Positions 1 to 8,026 of a stretch of DNA of 64,000 bases are shown here, piece by piece. Position 1 is the first letter of the stretch, and the number at the start of each line of letters is the position of its first letter. Below the pieces are notes generated by a model. The model searched no databases and was not told the DNA's origin. It saw only the letters and a list, made by a program, of their open reading frames with translations. The translations under genes were made by a program, and so were the position numbers. The DNA comes from Paludibacteraceae bacterium (GTDB lineage Bacteria; Bacteroidota; Bacteroidia; Bacteroidales; Paludibacteraceae), in the NCBI GenBank assembly GCA_017557345.1, contig JAFYZR010000013.1:1-64000 (forward strand), in the 5' to 3' direction.

Positions 1-1327
1 AAATTTCCTGATAAGCCAAGTTATACTCTTTCGGCAGCCCGTTTGAAGGCGAAGGATGCGGATTAGAACACGATGGAAGCAGGATAACCGCGCAGAAGGA
101 AGCAAGAAGTGCGACTTTGAGCTTTTTGGTCGGATACCATGCCGCTATATAACCGAGTGCGAGGACAATGCATGCTACCAAAAGAATATCCAGCGGTTGC
201 ACCTGTACGGGGTAGGCGGAGATGACATAGTCATAACCCGAACCCATCTTAAGCCATCCGAAATGTTGCTGCCCAAGGCAGATGAGCACACCGATAATAA
301 GTCCGACGAGCGTTCCCAACGATGAGATAAGCCATCCTTCCAAACGGAAAGTCCGGCGAATCGTTTGTTCGTCTGCGCCGAGGTCCGATAGGATGCGTAT
401 ATCTTCGCTCTTGTCGATGATGAGCATGGAGAGCGAGCCGATGATATTGAAGCTGGCAATAAGCAAAATGAAGACCAAAAGGAAGATAGTCAGCAGTTTT
501 TCGATACCCAATATGCGGAAGAAATCCTCCTGCTGCTCGTAGCGGTCCAGTACTTTATAACCGGGACCTAAAATCTTGGAGATTTGAGACTTGGTGGCCT
601 GAAGATTTGCAGATTTGTCCTTCGGTGTGATACGCAAAGCAGTGGCGGTATGTTCGTCGTATTCGAAAAGCCGTTGCGCGAGAGGAAGCGAGACAAGAAT
701 CATTTGGTTGTCATATTCAACCTGATTGATGGCAAAAGTACCCGCAATAAACGCATGCTCATGTTGCATGGAGAGATCAGGCCGTAATATGTTGATTTGA
801 CCCGTTCTCTTCGGCGCGTAGAGATGCAACGCACCCGTGAAATGGGCGTTCATTCCTATTTGTGCCGCGAGTCCTCGACCCAATACCGTTCGTTCGAAAG
901 CCCCGTCCCAAACCGAGAAATAGCCGTCAGTAATGATTGAATCGATGTTTGCCGTGCGGGTGAAAAGCGAGTCTACTCCCAATACACGCGCAGGCAACTG
1001 ATGGTCTTTGTAGCGTATAAGTGCGGTCTGCTCCAGTTGCATGGAGATGGCTTCGATATCTTCGCGCGCGTACATAGAAGTGACAGGCGTTGTATCGGTA
1101 CGCAAAGTCTGCCCTTCGGCAGGAATGACTATCAGAATAGGGTCGAACTCAGAGAACATATGCTCGATGAGTGCCCCAAAACCGTTCATCACACTGAGCA
1201 CACAGACCATAGCCGCCGTGACGACCGCTACGGCGGCTGCACTAATACCGGAAACGATATTAATAGCATTGTGCCCTTTCTTTGAGAAAAGGTACCGCCA
1301 AGCTATATGGGGTTCGAAACGAGCCAT
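1..1327 (-). CDS. FtsX/LolE-type ABC transporter permease, partial (C-terminus off the left edge)
   Basis: Inner-membrane permease subunit of a LolCDE/MacB-like ABC system, probably acting on lipoproteins or other envelope substrates. The frame starts at ATG 1327 and is still open at base 1, so 442 codons are visible. The layout is typical of the family: a first membrane helix near residues 20-45, an extracytoplasmic domain of about 220 residues, then three helices near 275-300, 334-354 and 374-396. The loop DKSEDIRILSDLGA after helix 2 is characteristic. It follows rbfA by 20 bp and is probably cotranscribed with rpmH-rbfA. Oddly, the usual family end (YPTKKLKVA) runs in frame into a hydrophobic stretch ending LLPSC at about bases 68-82, like a lipoprotein signal, with no stop and no start codon between them. 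The family call is firm; the nature of the tail is not. Confidence 0.85.
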   Translation of the reverse strand, partial: MARFEPHIAWRYLFSKKGHNAINIVSGISAAAVAVVTAAMVCVLSVMNGFGALIEHMFSEFDPILIVIPAEGQTLRTDTTPVTSMYAREDIEAISMQLEQTALIRYKDHQLPARVLGVDSLFTRTANIDSIITDGYFSVWDGAFERTVLGRGLAAQIGMNAHFTGALHLYAPKRTGQINILRPDLSMQHEHAFIAGTFAINQVEYDNQMILVSLPLAQRLFEYDEHTATALRITPKDKSANLQATKSQISKILGPGYKVLDRYEQQEDFFRILGIEKLLTIFLLVFILLIASFNIIGSLSMLIIDKSEDIRILSDLGADEQTIRRTFRLEGWLISSLGTLVGLIIGVLICLGQQHFGWLKMGSGYDYVISAYPVQVQPLDILLVACIVLALGYIAAWYPTKKLKVALLASFCAVILLPSCSNPHPSPSNGLPKEYNLAYQEI

Positions 1328-1347
1328 AGGCTATGCGTGTTTAGCCT

Positions 1348-1683
1348 TTAGCTTTTGAGAAGTTCGTCTATCCGCTCCATCCGATCGATCGTATCATCCA
1401 GATGGAAGACTATTTCCGGAATGATGCGCAGTTGATGTCTCTCCAAAGAGCCTAACTCACCGCGAAAACGATGTTTGTTCTCTTCTATCAGTTGCATAGT
1501 CGTTTCCACTTTGTCTTGCGGAAAGATTGAGAGATAGATGTGCGCAAGCGAGAAATCAGGAGTTACGCGCACTTCACTAATGGCAATAAGAGTGCCATGC
1601 AGTGTGCGCGCGTAACGCAATAGGATGTCGCTCATATCCTTTTGTATGAGCCGAGCAATCTTGTGTTGTCTAGTTGACTCCAT
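1348..1683 (-). CDS. rbfA: 30S ribosome-binding factor RbfA
   Basis: Small KH-type factor that binds the 30S subunit and supports late 16S rRNA maturation. The 111 residues match the usual length. The recognisable parts are the N-terminal RQHKIARLIQKDMSDIL helix, the ISEVRVTPDFSLAHIYLS strand region with the conserved V-x-x-TPD motif, and the C-terminal PEIVFHLDDTIDRMERIDELL. Its ATG shares one base with the TAA of rpmH (TAATG), which implies translational coupling to the ribosomal protein gene. The permease follows on the same strand. Cytoplasmic. Confidence 0.95.
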   Translation of the reverse strand: MESTRQHKIARLIQKDMSDILLRYARTLHGTLIAISEVRVTPDFSLAHIYLSIFPQDKVETTMQLIEENKHRFRGELGSLERHQLRIIPEIVFHLDDTIDRMERIDELLKS

Positions 1684-1841
1684 TAAAATTTGTGGCGTCC
1701 TTCGTCAGCTACAGTCAGTTTTTTGCGACCTTTAGCGCGACGTGCAGCCAATACACGGCGACCGTTAGCGGTGGCCATTCTCTCCAAGAAGCCGTGCGCA
1801 TTGCGACGCTTGCGTTGGGAAGGTTGGAATGTACGTTTCAT
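1683..1841 (-). CDS. rpmH: 50S ribosomal protein L34
   Basis: Component of the large ribosomal subunit. I read 52 codons from ATG 1841 to TAA 1683. The product begins [18 protein letters not shown], contains [19 protein letters not shown], and ends DEGRHKF, which is unmistakable L34. It is very basic, as expected. A clear promoter lies about 60-90 bp upstream, and the stop codon overlaps the rbfA start, so rpmH leads an rpmH-rbfA-permease transcript. Confidence 0.97.
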   Translation of the reverse strand: MKRTFQPSQRKRRNAHGFLERMATANGRRVLAARRAKGRKKLTVADEGRHKF

Positions 1842-1897
1842 TGTCTTATTTTATTTGTGTCCTCTCACGAGGACGGGTTTATACGTCAAAAAAGCGT

Positions 1898-1930
1898 GCA
1901 AAGGTACTGCTTTTTTTTGATATACGCAAA
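1898..1930 (-). promoter_or_regulatory. Bacteroidota sigA promoter for rpmH-rbfA
   Basis: On the minus strand, a TTTG -33 box (1930-1927) and a TACCTTTG -7 box (1906-1899, followed by C) are separated by 20 bp. Transcription would start near 1895, about 54 nt upstream of rpmH. The rest of the 1842-1975 gap is A/T-rich and shows nothing else. Confidence 0.85.
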
Positions 1931-1975
1931 TTTTTTTGCAAAATTTATTGATTTTTGATGGAAAAGAGGAGTGTT

Positions 1976-2566
1976 TTAGTCGAAAACCTCCATCAAAACA
2001 TCGAGCGATTTAGGTGTTTGCCATGTTTCAACATGTTCCTCGAAATATTCGCAGAGAGCGTGCAAAGCCTCTTGCCGTTCTTTCCTGGTATAAGGAGTAA
2101 GGCGGTGGTATAGGTTCGAGGATTCCGGGATTTCAAAACCGAGTTTGGCGGCAAAACCGATGAGGAAATGCAAGTGGAAATTTTGCGGTTCAGGAAGGGT
2201 ACTGAGTTCGTTGATGGAGTCGGTCAAGAAATCGAACATCGGTTCATCGGTCATGGGATGACGCAGCACATGAAAAAGGACTTCGCTGATAAACAGCGCA
2301 ATCGTTTGTTTGTAGATGTTTGCCGTTAGATCGCTATTAGATGTCAGGCGAGTCGCTTCTTTGACGGTAGGCGGTTTAGCGGGCGAGTGGTCGGCTGTGA
2401 TTTGAATGAGCGAAAGCGGTGTATACATACCAATTGCATGTTTGCGGCCAAGGCCATACACCATATAATTAATACGTCCGCCTGCGCGCGTGTAAGCGTG
2501 TAGGATATATGCTTTGTCAGAATGAGGTTGAAGAGACAGCACTATGGCATCAGTCGTGCTTAACAT
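1976..2566 (-). CDS. recO: DNA repair protein RecO
   Basis: RecO loads RecA onto SSB-coated single-stranded DNA in the RecFOR pathway. The 196 residues show the N-terminal OB-fold signature (TDAIVLSLQPHSDKAYILHAYTR, then GRINYMVYGLGRK) and the helical C-terminal part (FLIGFAAKLGFEI). The product is shorter than the common 230-260 residues, and the four-cysteine zinc motif of many RecO proteins is absent. It overlaps the upstream metallophosphoesterase gene by 17 bp, so the two are cotranscribed. Confidence 0.9.
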   Translation of the reverse strand: MLSTTDAIVLSLQPHSDKAYILHAYTRAGGRINYMVYGLGRKHAIGMYTPLSLIQITADHSPAKPPTVKEATRLTSNSDLTANIYKQTIALFISEVLFHVLRHPMTDEPMFDFLTDSINELSTLPEPQNFHLHFLIGFAAKLGFEIPESSNLYHRLTPYTRKERQEALHALCEYFEEHVETWQTPKSLDVLMEVFD

Positions 2567-3470
2567 AGAGACTGTCGATTACGGATCCATCGCTTAATCG
2601 ATGAACTGTGAATTGGAGATTGGCGTTATCAGGTTGCAGGTTGATTACTCCGTAAACGGGTATGCTGTCTGTTACTTCAGCGGAGAAACCGAGATGTTGC
2701 GGTTTGGGTTTGCCGGCGGTATTGAGCACTATAAACGGTGTGTGCCGCATATAACTATGGTCATGTCCCGAAAGCACTAAGTCTGCTTCGCCTAAAGCGT
2801 GACGGAAAGTGGCATAGAGAAGCGGATTGAATTGTCCCTTAGCGGGCGCAAGAACCGGATGATGCATCATAACAACGATATAACGATCTCCGGCCGAAGC
2901 CATGACTTCACGCAACCATGTGAGCGTGCGGACGAGATTCACTAAACGTGTCATCGGGTTCGTGTCAATCACAATGAAACGCATTTGTGGGAAATCCACA
3001 TAATAACTGGCGCCCGGAACAACAGGACCGTTATTTGGATGGGCAAACAGCTCTTTCCAAACAGGCGAGAGTGTTTTTATGGGGCCTTTGGTATACTCAT
3101 GCTGTCCGGGGCAGGCTAAAACAGGTAATCCCATCAGTTGGCTTGCCGTCCACTCGCGCAACAAAAGCTGTGCGTAATAAACCTGCCCTCTTTCCAACCA
3201 ATCGCCTGTCTGCGCAACAAAATCTATTTGCGGAACGCGTGCAGCCAGTGTGTCATAGTCTGCTCGTGTGAGACGAGTGTGGATGTCCCCTAATACCAGG
3301 ATGGTAAGTTCGGAGTCACAAGCAGGACTCGGAAATGAATATTGAATGGTATCTCCTGTCCATTTGGGCTCTGACGGCATACCGAACCACGCTTGCCAAC
3401 GAACGGCGCATAGAACTACGCCGCTCGCTAACAAGAGTATTAAAATGCTATATTTAATCCACTTTCGCAT
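2550..3470 (-). CDS. membrane-anchored calcineurin-like metallophosphoesterase
   Basis: Predicted metal-dependent phosphoesterase facing the periplasm, anchored by an N-terminal helix (residues 6-24). The metal-site motifs appear in the expected order: GDIH near residue 62, GDWLE near 93, GQHEY near 123, MMHHP near 203 and SGHDH near 235. In the third motif the usual Asn of GNH(E/D) is Gln. The substrate is unknown; relatives include purple-acid-phosphatase-like and nucleotidase-like enzymes. The ATG shares one base with the TAA of the DUF3127 gene, and the 3' end overlaps recO, giving a compact DUF3127-phosphoesterase-recO operon. Confidence 0.85.
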   Translation of the reverse strand: MRKWIKYSILILLLASGVVLCAVRWQAWFGMPSEPKWTGDTIQYSFPSPACDSELTILVLGDIHTRLTRADYDTLAARVPQIDFVAQTGDWLERGQVYYAQLLLREWTASQLMGLPVLACPGQHEYTKGPIKTLSPVWKELFAHPNNGPVVPGASYYVDFPQMRFIVIDTNPMTRLVNLVRTLTWLREVMASAGDRYIVVMMHHPVLAPAKGQFNPLLYATFRHALGEADLVLSGHDHSYMRHTPFIVLNTAGKPKPQHLGFSAEVTDSIPVYGVINLQPDNANLQFTVHRLSDGSVIDSLYVKHD

Positions 3471-3883
3471 TAGAATGGCAGATCGCTGGAGCCTTCTCCA
3501 ACGGAAGCATCAAACGGGTCGATGTCTTGTGGAGCCGGTTCTACTGGAGCTGGTTGCGCAGGAGCAGCCTGTGCCGGAGCTGCCGGAGGTACGGTTCCAA
3601 CGGCTTGCGTGGTATCACCTTGTTGGATGCGCCATGCACGGATAGAGGTATACCAGCGACCGTTGAATTCACGGCTCTCGATATCAAAACTAACCGTTAC
3701 CAATTGGTCCATCTCACAGGGGTTCTGCTTGATGCGATCTTCGCCAAACACCTCAAAATGCACTTTGCGAGGATATTGGTCCAGTGTCTCTAATACATAT
3801 GGCTGCACTCTCCATGGGTTGCCATTACGGCCTACACCTTCTTGGGCAGGCAATACTTGTATGATTTTTCCTACTACTTCCAT
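3470..3883 (-). CDS. DUF3127 protein, SSB-like
   Basis: A 137-residue cytoplasmic protein of the DUF3127 family, which occurs in Bacteroidota and their phages and has no settled function. Residues 1-88 form an OB-like beta-rich domain (MEVVGKIIQVLPAQEG, YPRKVHFEVFGED, LVTVSFDIESREFNGRWYTS). A Pro/Ala-rich linker of about 30 residues follows. The protein ends in an acidic tail finishing SSDLPF. The folded domain, disordered linker and acidic tip ending in PF is the plan of single-stranded DNA-binding protein SSB. It lies 2 bp after pgk and overlaps the next gene by 1 bp. A DNA-binding role is inference. Confidence 0.85.
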   Translation of the reverse strand: MEVVGKIIQVLPAQEGVGRNGNPWRVQPYVLETLDQYPRKVHFEVFGEDRIKQNPCEMDQLVTVSFDIESREFNGRWYTSIRAWRIQQGDTTQAVGTVPPAAPAQAAPAQPAPVEPAPQDIDPFDASVGEGSSDLPF

Positions 3884-3885
3884 AA

Positions 3886-5136
3886 TTATTCTCCTTTAAT
3901 TGCTGCAACACCCGGGAGCACTTTGCCTTCGATAGCCTCAAGAAGAGCACCTCCACCGGTTGAGATATACGATACTTTGTCTGCCAGACCGAACTTGTTT
4001 ACGCAAGCCACTGAGTCACCACCGCCGATGAGCGAGAAAGCGCCTTCAGCCGTTGCCTCTGCGATGGCTTCACCGATAGCACGGCTACCGCCGCAGAAGT
4101 TATCGAACTCGAATACACCTGCAGGACCGTTCCAAAGGATAGTCTTTGCGCCTTTGATAGCAGCAGCAAAACGTTTCTGTGCTTCAGGACCTGCGTCCAT
4201 GCCTTGCCAACCCTCAGGAATAGCCTCTGATGGGAAAATCTTCTGGTTAGCATCGTTGCTGAAGTCGTCTGCGCAGATTGCATCAGGAGCCAGAACGAGT
4301 TCTACACCGTTTTTCTTTGCCAATTCTTCTACGCCAAGAGCTACATCGAGTTTGTCGAGCTCAACAATCGAACCGCCGATCTCGCCGCCGTGAGCTTTTG
4401 CAAACGTATAAGTCATACCGCCGCAAAGAATCAGTTTGTCTACTTTACCGAGCAGATTCTCGATGATTCCGATCTTCGAGCTTACTTTCGAACCACCCAT
4501 GATAGCTACAAACGGACGTTTGATGTCACCAAGAACGGCATCTACAGCAGCTACTTCTTTCTCCATCAGGAAACCGAGCATCTTGTTGTCTGCGTCGAAA
4601 TAGTCAGCGATAACAGCCGTCGAAGCATGTTTGCGGTGAGCTGTTCCAAATGCGTCCATTACATAGCAATCAGCGTAACTGGCCAATACTTTTGCGAACT
4701 CTTTCTGACGAGCCTTCATCTCTTTCTTGGCTGCCTCATAAGCCGGATCTTCTTTCTCAATGCCAACCGGTTTGCCTTCCTCTTCAGGATAGAAACGGAG
4801 ATTCTCGAGCAGCAATACCTCACCCGGTTTCAAAGCAGCAGCTTGTGCTTGAGCTTTTGCACAATCCTCTGCAAATTGAACAGGACGACCGAGTGCAGCG
4901 GCAACGGCATCAACGATTTGGCCGAGGCTGTATTTTGCTGCTACTTTGCCTTTCGGTTTGCCCATATGGCTCATGATGATTAACGCGCCTCCTTCATTCA
5001 GGATGTGTTTCAGCGTAGGCAGAGCACCGCGGATACGGGTGTCGTCTGTAATCTTACCGTTCTCATCCAGTGGTACATTAAAGTCCACACGAACAATCGC
5101 CTTTTTGCCGGCGAATTTAAAGTCTTTGATAAGCAT
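3886..5136 (-). CDS. pgk: phosphoglycerate kinase
   Basis: Catalyses the transfer between 1,3-bisphosphoglycerate and ADP in glycolysis; cytoplasmic. The 416-residue length is typical of Bacteroidota. Visible signatures are the N-terminal [28 protein letters not shown], the [13 protein letters not shown] phosphoglycerate-binding motif, [12 protein letters not shown], and the C-terminal nucleotide motif [15 protein letters not shown] followed by [11 protein letters not shown]. The 5' untranslated region carries an 11-bp tandem repeat, and the DUF3127 gene follows by 2 bp. Confidence 0.98.
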   Translation of the reverse strand: MLIKDFKFAGKKAIVRVDFNVPLDENGKITDDTRIRGALPTLKHILNEGGALIIMSHMGKPKGKVAAKYSLGQIVDAVAAALGRPVQFAEDCAKAQAQAAALKPGEVLLLENLRFYPEEEGKPVGIEKEDPAYEAAKKEMKARQKEFAKVLASYADCYVMDAFGTAHRKHASTAVIADYFDADNKMLGFLMEKEVAAVDAVLGDIKRPFVAIMGGSKVSSKIGIIENLLGKVDKLILCGGMTYTFAKAHGGEIGGSIVELDKLDVALGVEELAKKNGVELVLAPDAICADDFSNDANQKIFPSEAIPEGWQGMDAGPEAQKRFAAAIKGAKTILWNGPAGVFEFDNFCGGSRAIGEAIAEATAEGAFSLIGGGDSVACVNKFGLADKVSYISTGGGALLEAIEGKVLPGVAAIKGE

Positions 5137-5140
5137 AATC

Positions 5141-5182
5141 TTTAGTTATTATTTAGTTATTATTTAGTTATTATTTAGTTAT
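5141..5182. repeat. 11-bp tandem repeat, 3.8 copies, upstream of pgk
   Basis: Perfect head-to-tail copies of tttagttatta start at 5141, 5152, 5163 and 5174 (the last is cut after 9 bases). The array begins 4 bp upstream of the pgk start codon. A poor -7-like match, TACCGTTG on the minus strand (5190-5183), abuts it without a good -33 box, so the pgk promoter is uncertain. Confidence 0.9.
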
Positions 5183-5204
5183 CAACGGTATTTTATGCTA
5201 CTTT

Positions 5205-6539
5205 TTACTCCCAATCAATGGAGTTGAGATGGCCGCGATACACATCGCTATAGGTCGTCTGTGCATCTTGTCCGCCGAAAAGGTAAATATAGTTATCACG
5301 CACAATAGCGTTTTGTTTCTGACGCGCTTGATAAACGTCTGGCAACTGATTTTTCGTTGAGTCCGCTGGTTCCCAAGTCAATCCTTCGTTGTTGGAAATC
5401 AAAATCTCGCGGCCGAAATAACTCATCTTCTCATCCACTCCTCCGAAAAGCATCAATTGGTCATTATAGCTAATCAGGGAGATGCCTGTCAGATGTGTGA
5501 ACTGTGGCCGATCGATGGAGAATTCCTGCAAACGATAGCCGCCGTTTTCCGTTGTATGACGCGAATATTCGATATTCCAACGTGTGTTAAGGCTCTTGCC
5601 GTTCTCTGCAAAACCGCCAACAATCATAGCTCTTTCTCGCAGACTGGCACTTTGGAAAGTAACGGTACCGAAATCGCTGATAGGGAACTCGCCTTGCGGC
5701 TGAATACCCGTCAGTTGCAAACTATCCGATTGCCAGATTGCCAGTTCATATGCATCCGCGTTATCCACGAGCGCCCACACGAGTTCGTTCCAATAAAGTA
5801 ACATCGTGTGTACGGTATATTTGGCATCGTGCGATTCCCATGAGAGCGCATCGGTACTGGTGTAAATCTTATCCGCTTGGCCGTAATAGAGTGTTGTGCC
5901 ATCGCTGATGATTTGCCGTACATTGGTGCCTGCGGGAAGACCTGTCGGCGTTCCCAAATCAGTCCACGAACTGCCATCCGGCGAACTATAGACATGCAGA
6001 GCAAAGCCGTTGGATACCAGCATGACGAAATCATTACCCAGTTCCACAACGCGTTGTTCGCTATCATCAGCAGGGTAAATGCCGCTGTTCAGTTGCGTCC
6101 ATTCGTATAAATCAGGATCAACCTGATGCACGGTTGCGCGGATTTCGTAGGTCTTTGTTACCGTCTTATCCGATGAACGAATGGTGAGGTATATCGGGCC
6201 TTGTGCAAAATTAAGCGTGTCGTATCCTGTTAGAACACAGGTAGTGTCCGGCATCGTGAGATAAGCAGCACCCGGAGTGGCGGCAAAGGTGAATTTAGGC
6301 ACTACACTATCCAGACGCGTGCCGAAAAGCATCGAGTCTTTATTCCAAACCAAACCCGTATCCAAGCGCTCCTCTATCGTAAAGACCGCTTGAGCCAACC
6401 CGGGGAAGGAGTCATTCTTGGCGAATGAGAATGCCGTCAGTTCTGCTACCGACGAGGTGGACACTTTTGTGCCTGAACTCTCGCATCCGCTCAAGAAAAG
6501 CAGTCCGAAAATGCCTAATATATACAAAATGCGCTTCAT
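5205..6539 (-). CDS. DUF6242-type surface lipoprotein with kelch-like repeats
   Basis: A 444-residue lipoprotein. I choose ATG 6539 because it gives a clean lipoprotein signal (MKRILYILGIFGLLFLSGCES, lipobox LSGC). The longer frame to 6614 would start upstream of the promoter. After an N-terminal beta domain (about residues 30-145) come repeated propeller-like blades: SSPDGSSWTDLG, STDALSWES, LISNNEGLTWEP, and a final YIYLFGGQ. This matches the architecture I know as DUF6242 in Bacteroidales. Function is unknown; surface or periplasmic recognition is plausible. The promoter overlaps that of the divergent folate gene. Confidence 0.75.
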   Translation of the reverse strand: MKRILYILGIFGLLFLSGCESSGTKVSTSSVAELTAFSFAKNDSFPGLAQAVFTIEERLDTGLVWNKDSMLFGTRLDSVVPKFTFAATPGAAYLTMPDTTCVLTGYDTLNFAQGPIYLTIRSSDKTVTKTYEIRATVHQVDPDLYEWTQLNSGIYPADDSEQRVVELGNDFVMLVSNGFALHVYSSPDGSSWTDLGTPTGLPAGTNVRQIISDGTTLYYGQADKIYTSTDALSWESHDAKYTVHTMLLYWNELVWALVDNADAYELAIWQSDSLQLTGIQPQGEFPISDFGTVTFQSASLRERAMIVGGFAENGKSLNTRWNIEYSRHTTENGGYRLQEFSIDRPQFTHLTGISLISYNDQLMLFGGVDEKMSYFGREILISNNEGLTWEPADSTKNQLPDVYQARQKQNAIVRDNYIYLFGGQDAQTTYSDVYRGHLNSIDWE

Positions 6540-6562
6540 TTTCCGAAATTTCGATACTTTTA

Positions 6563-6594
6563 TTTGCGTATATCGTTTTTTTTTTGTACTTTTG
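6563..6594 (+). promoter_or_regulatory. sigA promoter for the folate cyclo-ligase gene
   Basis: TTTG at 6563-6566 and TACTTTTG at 6587-6594 with a 20-bp spacer. The -7 box is followed by ACTC and then its own reverse complement (GCAAAAGTA), which acts as the -7 box of the divergent gene. Confidence 0.85.
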
Positions 6595-6600
6595 CACTCG

Positions 6601-6608
6601 CAAAAGTA
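6601..6608 (-). promoter_or_regulatory. overlapping divergent -7 box for the DUF6242 gene
   Basis: TACTTTTG read on the minus strand. It forms a 9-bp inverted repeat with the plus-strand -7 box (6587-6595 and 6600-6608, 4-bp loop). A good -33 box is not visible at the 20-bp distance; the bases there read ATTT. Transcription would run left from about 6597 towards ATG 6539. Confidence 0.6.
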
Positions 6609-6645
6609 AATCACAAATCATCAACTATAAATCATTAATAACTTT

Positions 6646-7248
6646 ATGTTATTCGAGGCTCAAATACATGATTTCAAAATGATGCTCCCGTGGGTGCGTA
6701 TTCGCAAGGAGCAATCCGCCTTACGCGCTATCGTTGAGCAGCGTCGCCGTATGTTAACGCCCGAGGAAGTGGCGGCTGATTCAGAGCGCATTATTGCGCA
6801 GATAGAGCAAATGTCCACTTTCCGCGATGCAAAAACGGTGCTTATGTATTATCCGATTCATAATGAGGTGGATTTACGTCCATTGCTCAATAAGTATGCG
6901 GATCAAAAAACATTTCTTTTCCCAGTCACCCATCGTCACTCGATGGAAGTGCGGCCGTATGATGGCGAAGATATGATGCGTAAAGGTCGCTTAGGCGTTC
7001 CGGAACCGCAGACAAAAACCTATAAAGGGCATATTGATGTCATCTTTGTTCCGGGCGTTGTCTTTGACCAGCATTGCCATCGAATTGGTCGTGGAGGCGG
7101 GTATTATGACAAGTTCCTTGCTAAACAGCTCCTGTCCGCGAAATTAGGCGTTTGTTATGATTTTCAATTAAAGAAGCATAACATTCCTCATCGCTTGAAG
7201 GACCAGAAGATGGATCGCGTCATCACTCCTCATTCAACCATTGGATAG
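6646..7248 (+). CDS. 5-formyltetrahydrofolate cyclo-ligase
   Basis: ATP-dependent conversion of 5-formyl-THF to 5,10-methenyl-THF in one-carbon metabolism; cytoplasmic. The family signatures are RIRKEQSALRAIVEQRR at the N-terminus, VLMYYPIHNEVDL in the middle, and the nucleotide/substrate motif HRIGRGGGYYDKFL near the C-terminus, followed by LGVCYDFQ. ATG 6646 gives 200 residues. ATG 6679 gives 189, closer to the family's usual length, and is equally credible. The 3' end overlaps the convergent gene at 7223 by 26 bp. Confidence 0.92.
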   Translation: MLFEAQIHDFKMMLPWVRIRKEQSALRAIVEQRRRMLTPEEVAADSERIIAQIEQMSTFRDAKTVLMYYPIHNEVDLRPLLNKYADQKTFLFPVTHRHSMEVRPYDGEDMMRKGRLGVPEPQTKTYKGHIDVIFVPGVVFDQHCHRIGRGGGYYDKFLAKQLLSAKLGVCYDFQLKKHNIPHRLKDQKMDRVITPHSTIG

Positions 7249-7990
7249 TCGGTTGGCTGTCGCGTATGCGTTGTAACTCTCGGTCGCTCTCGGCTGAGAG
7301 TTTTCTTTCGCCCTTGCGGTAATAATAGATAACGCCGTAAAGCTGGCATTTCATCAGTTTCGCATAGGGCAGTTGGTCTTTATAGAAATCCTCAACGAGG
7401 TTCCATATTTGCAAAATCAATTCATCTGCTTGCGCGCGAAGCGGTTCCAGATCGCCATGAACACGTTCCGTATTCTGAACATGGAAAACATGCTGGCGCT
7501 GATGCTCGCAGAAGATATCATAATGTACTTTTACTTTGTTTATCGCGGGATTATAAATCGGGAAACCGCCGTTTGCCATACGTTTCTGCTCTCCCTCGAT
7601 GATTTTCTTTCCCCATTCGAGCAAATACTCTTCCGTCGATAAATCCGGTACCACATGTTGATGCGGATCAAGACCGTACAGCAGTTTCTGCTCGCGTTTT
7701 ATCTCGCCGCGGATGACTGCAAGATTCAGCACCTGGATGAAATGCGAGATATACATACGCGCGTTCTGCACGATATGCCGGTATTGTTTGTTCGCATTTA
7801 CGGTCGAGGTGTAGTTGTCTTTTGATTGCATCACTACGTTCTCAAACTGAACAAGGAATCGTTGTGCTTCGCTCAGCATCTTGTAAGGAATCACTTGCTC
7901 GGTGTAATCCGCGCCTTGCGCGCGTTGAATCGCATTCTGGAGCGCGTGGAGTCGCGCTAAGTCTGTGTTGGGAAGTCGACGGTATGGCAT
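7223..7990 (-). CDS. conserved hypothetical protein, helical, cytoplasmic
   Basis: I do not recognise this 255-residue protein by name. It has no signal peptide, membrane helix or metal motif. It is mainly helical and rich in Arg, Gln, Tyr and Glu (for example YKMLSEAQRFLVQFENVV and YISHFIQVLNLAVIRGEIKR) and ends with a Tyr-rich stretch (LYGVIYYYRKGERKL). Codon use looks like that of its neighbours. It lies between the convergent folate gene and polyprenyl synthase, 36 bp upstream of which it ends its own reading direction. No function is proposed. Confidence 0.8.
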   Translation of the reverse strand: MPYRRLPNTDLARLHALQNAIQRAQGADYTEQVIPYKMLSEAQRFLVQFENVVMQSKDNYTSTVNANKQYRHIVQNARMYISHFIQVLNLAVIRGEIKREQKLLYGLDPHQHVVPDLSTEEYLLEWGKKIIEGEQKRMANGGFPIYNPAINKVKVHYDIFCEHQRQHVFHVQNTERVHGDLEPLRAQADELILQIWNLVEDFYKDQLPYAKLMKCQLYGVIYYYRKGERKLSAESDRELQRIRDSQPTIQWLNEE

Positions 7991-8026
7991 CTTATCTACG
8001 ATTTAACGGTTTATCAATTGAATAGT

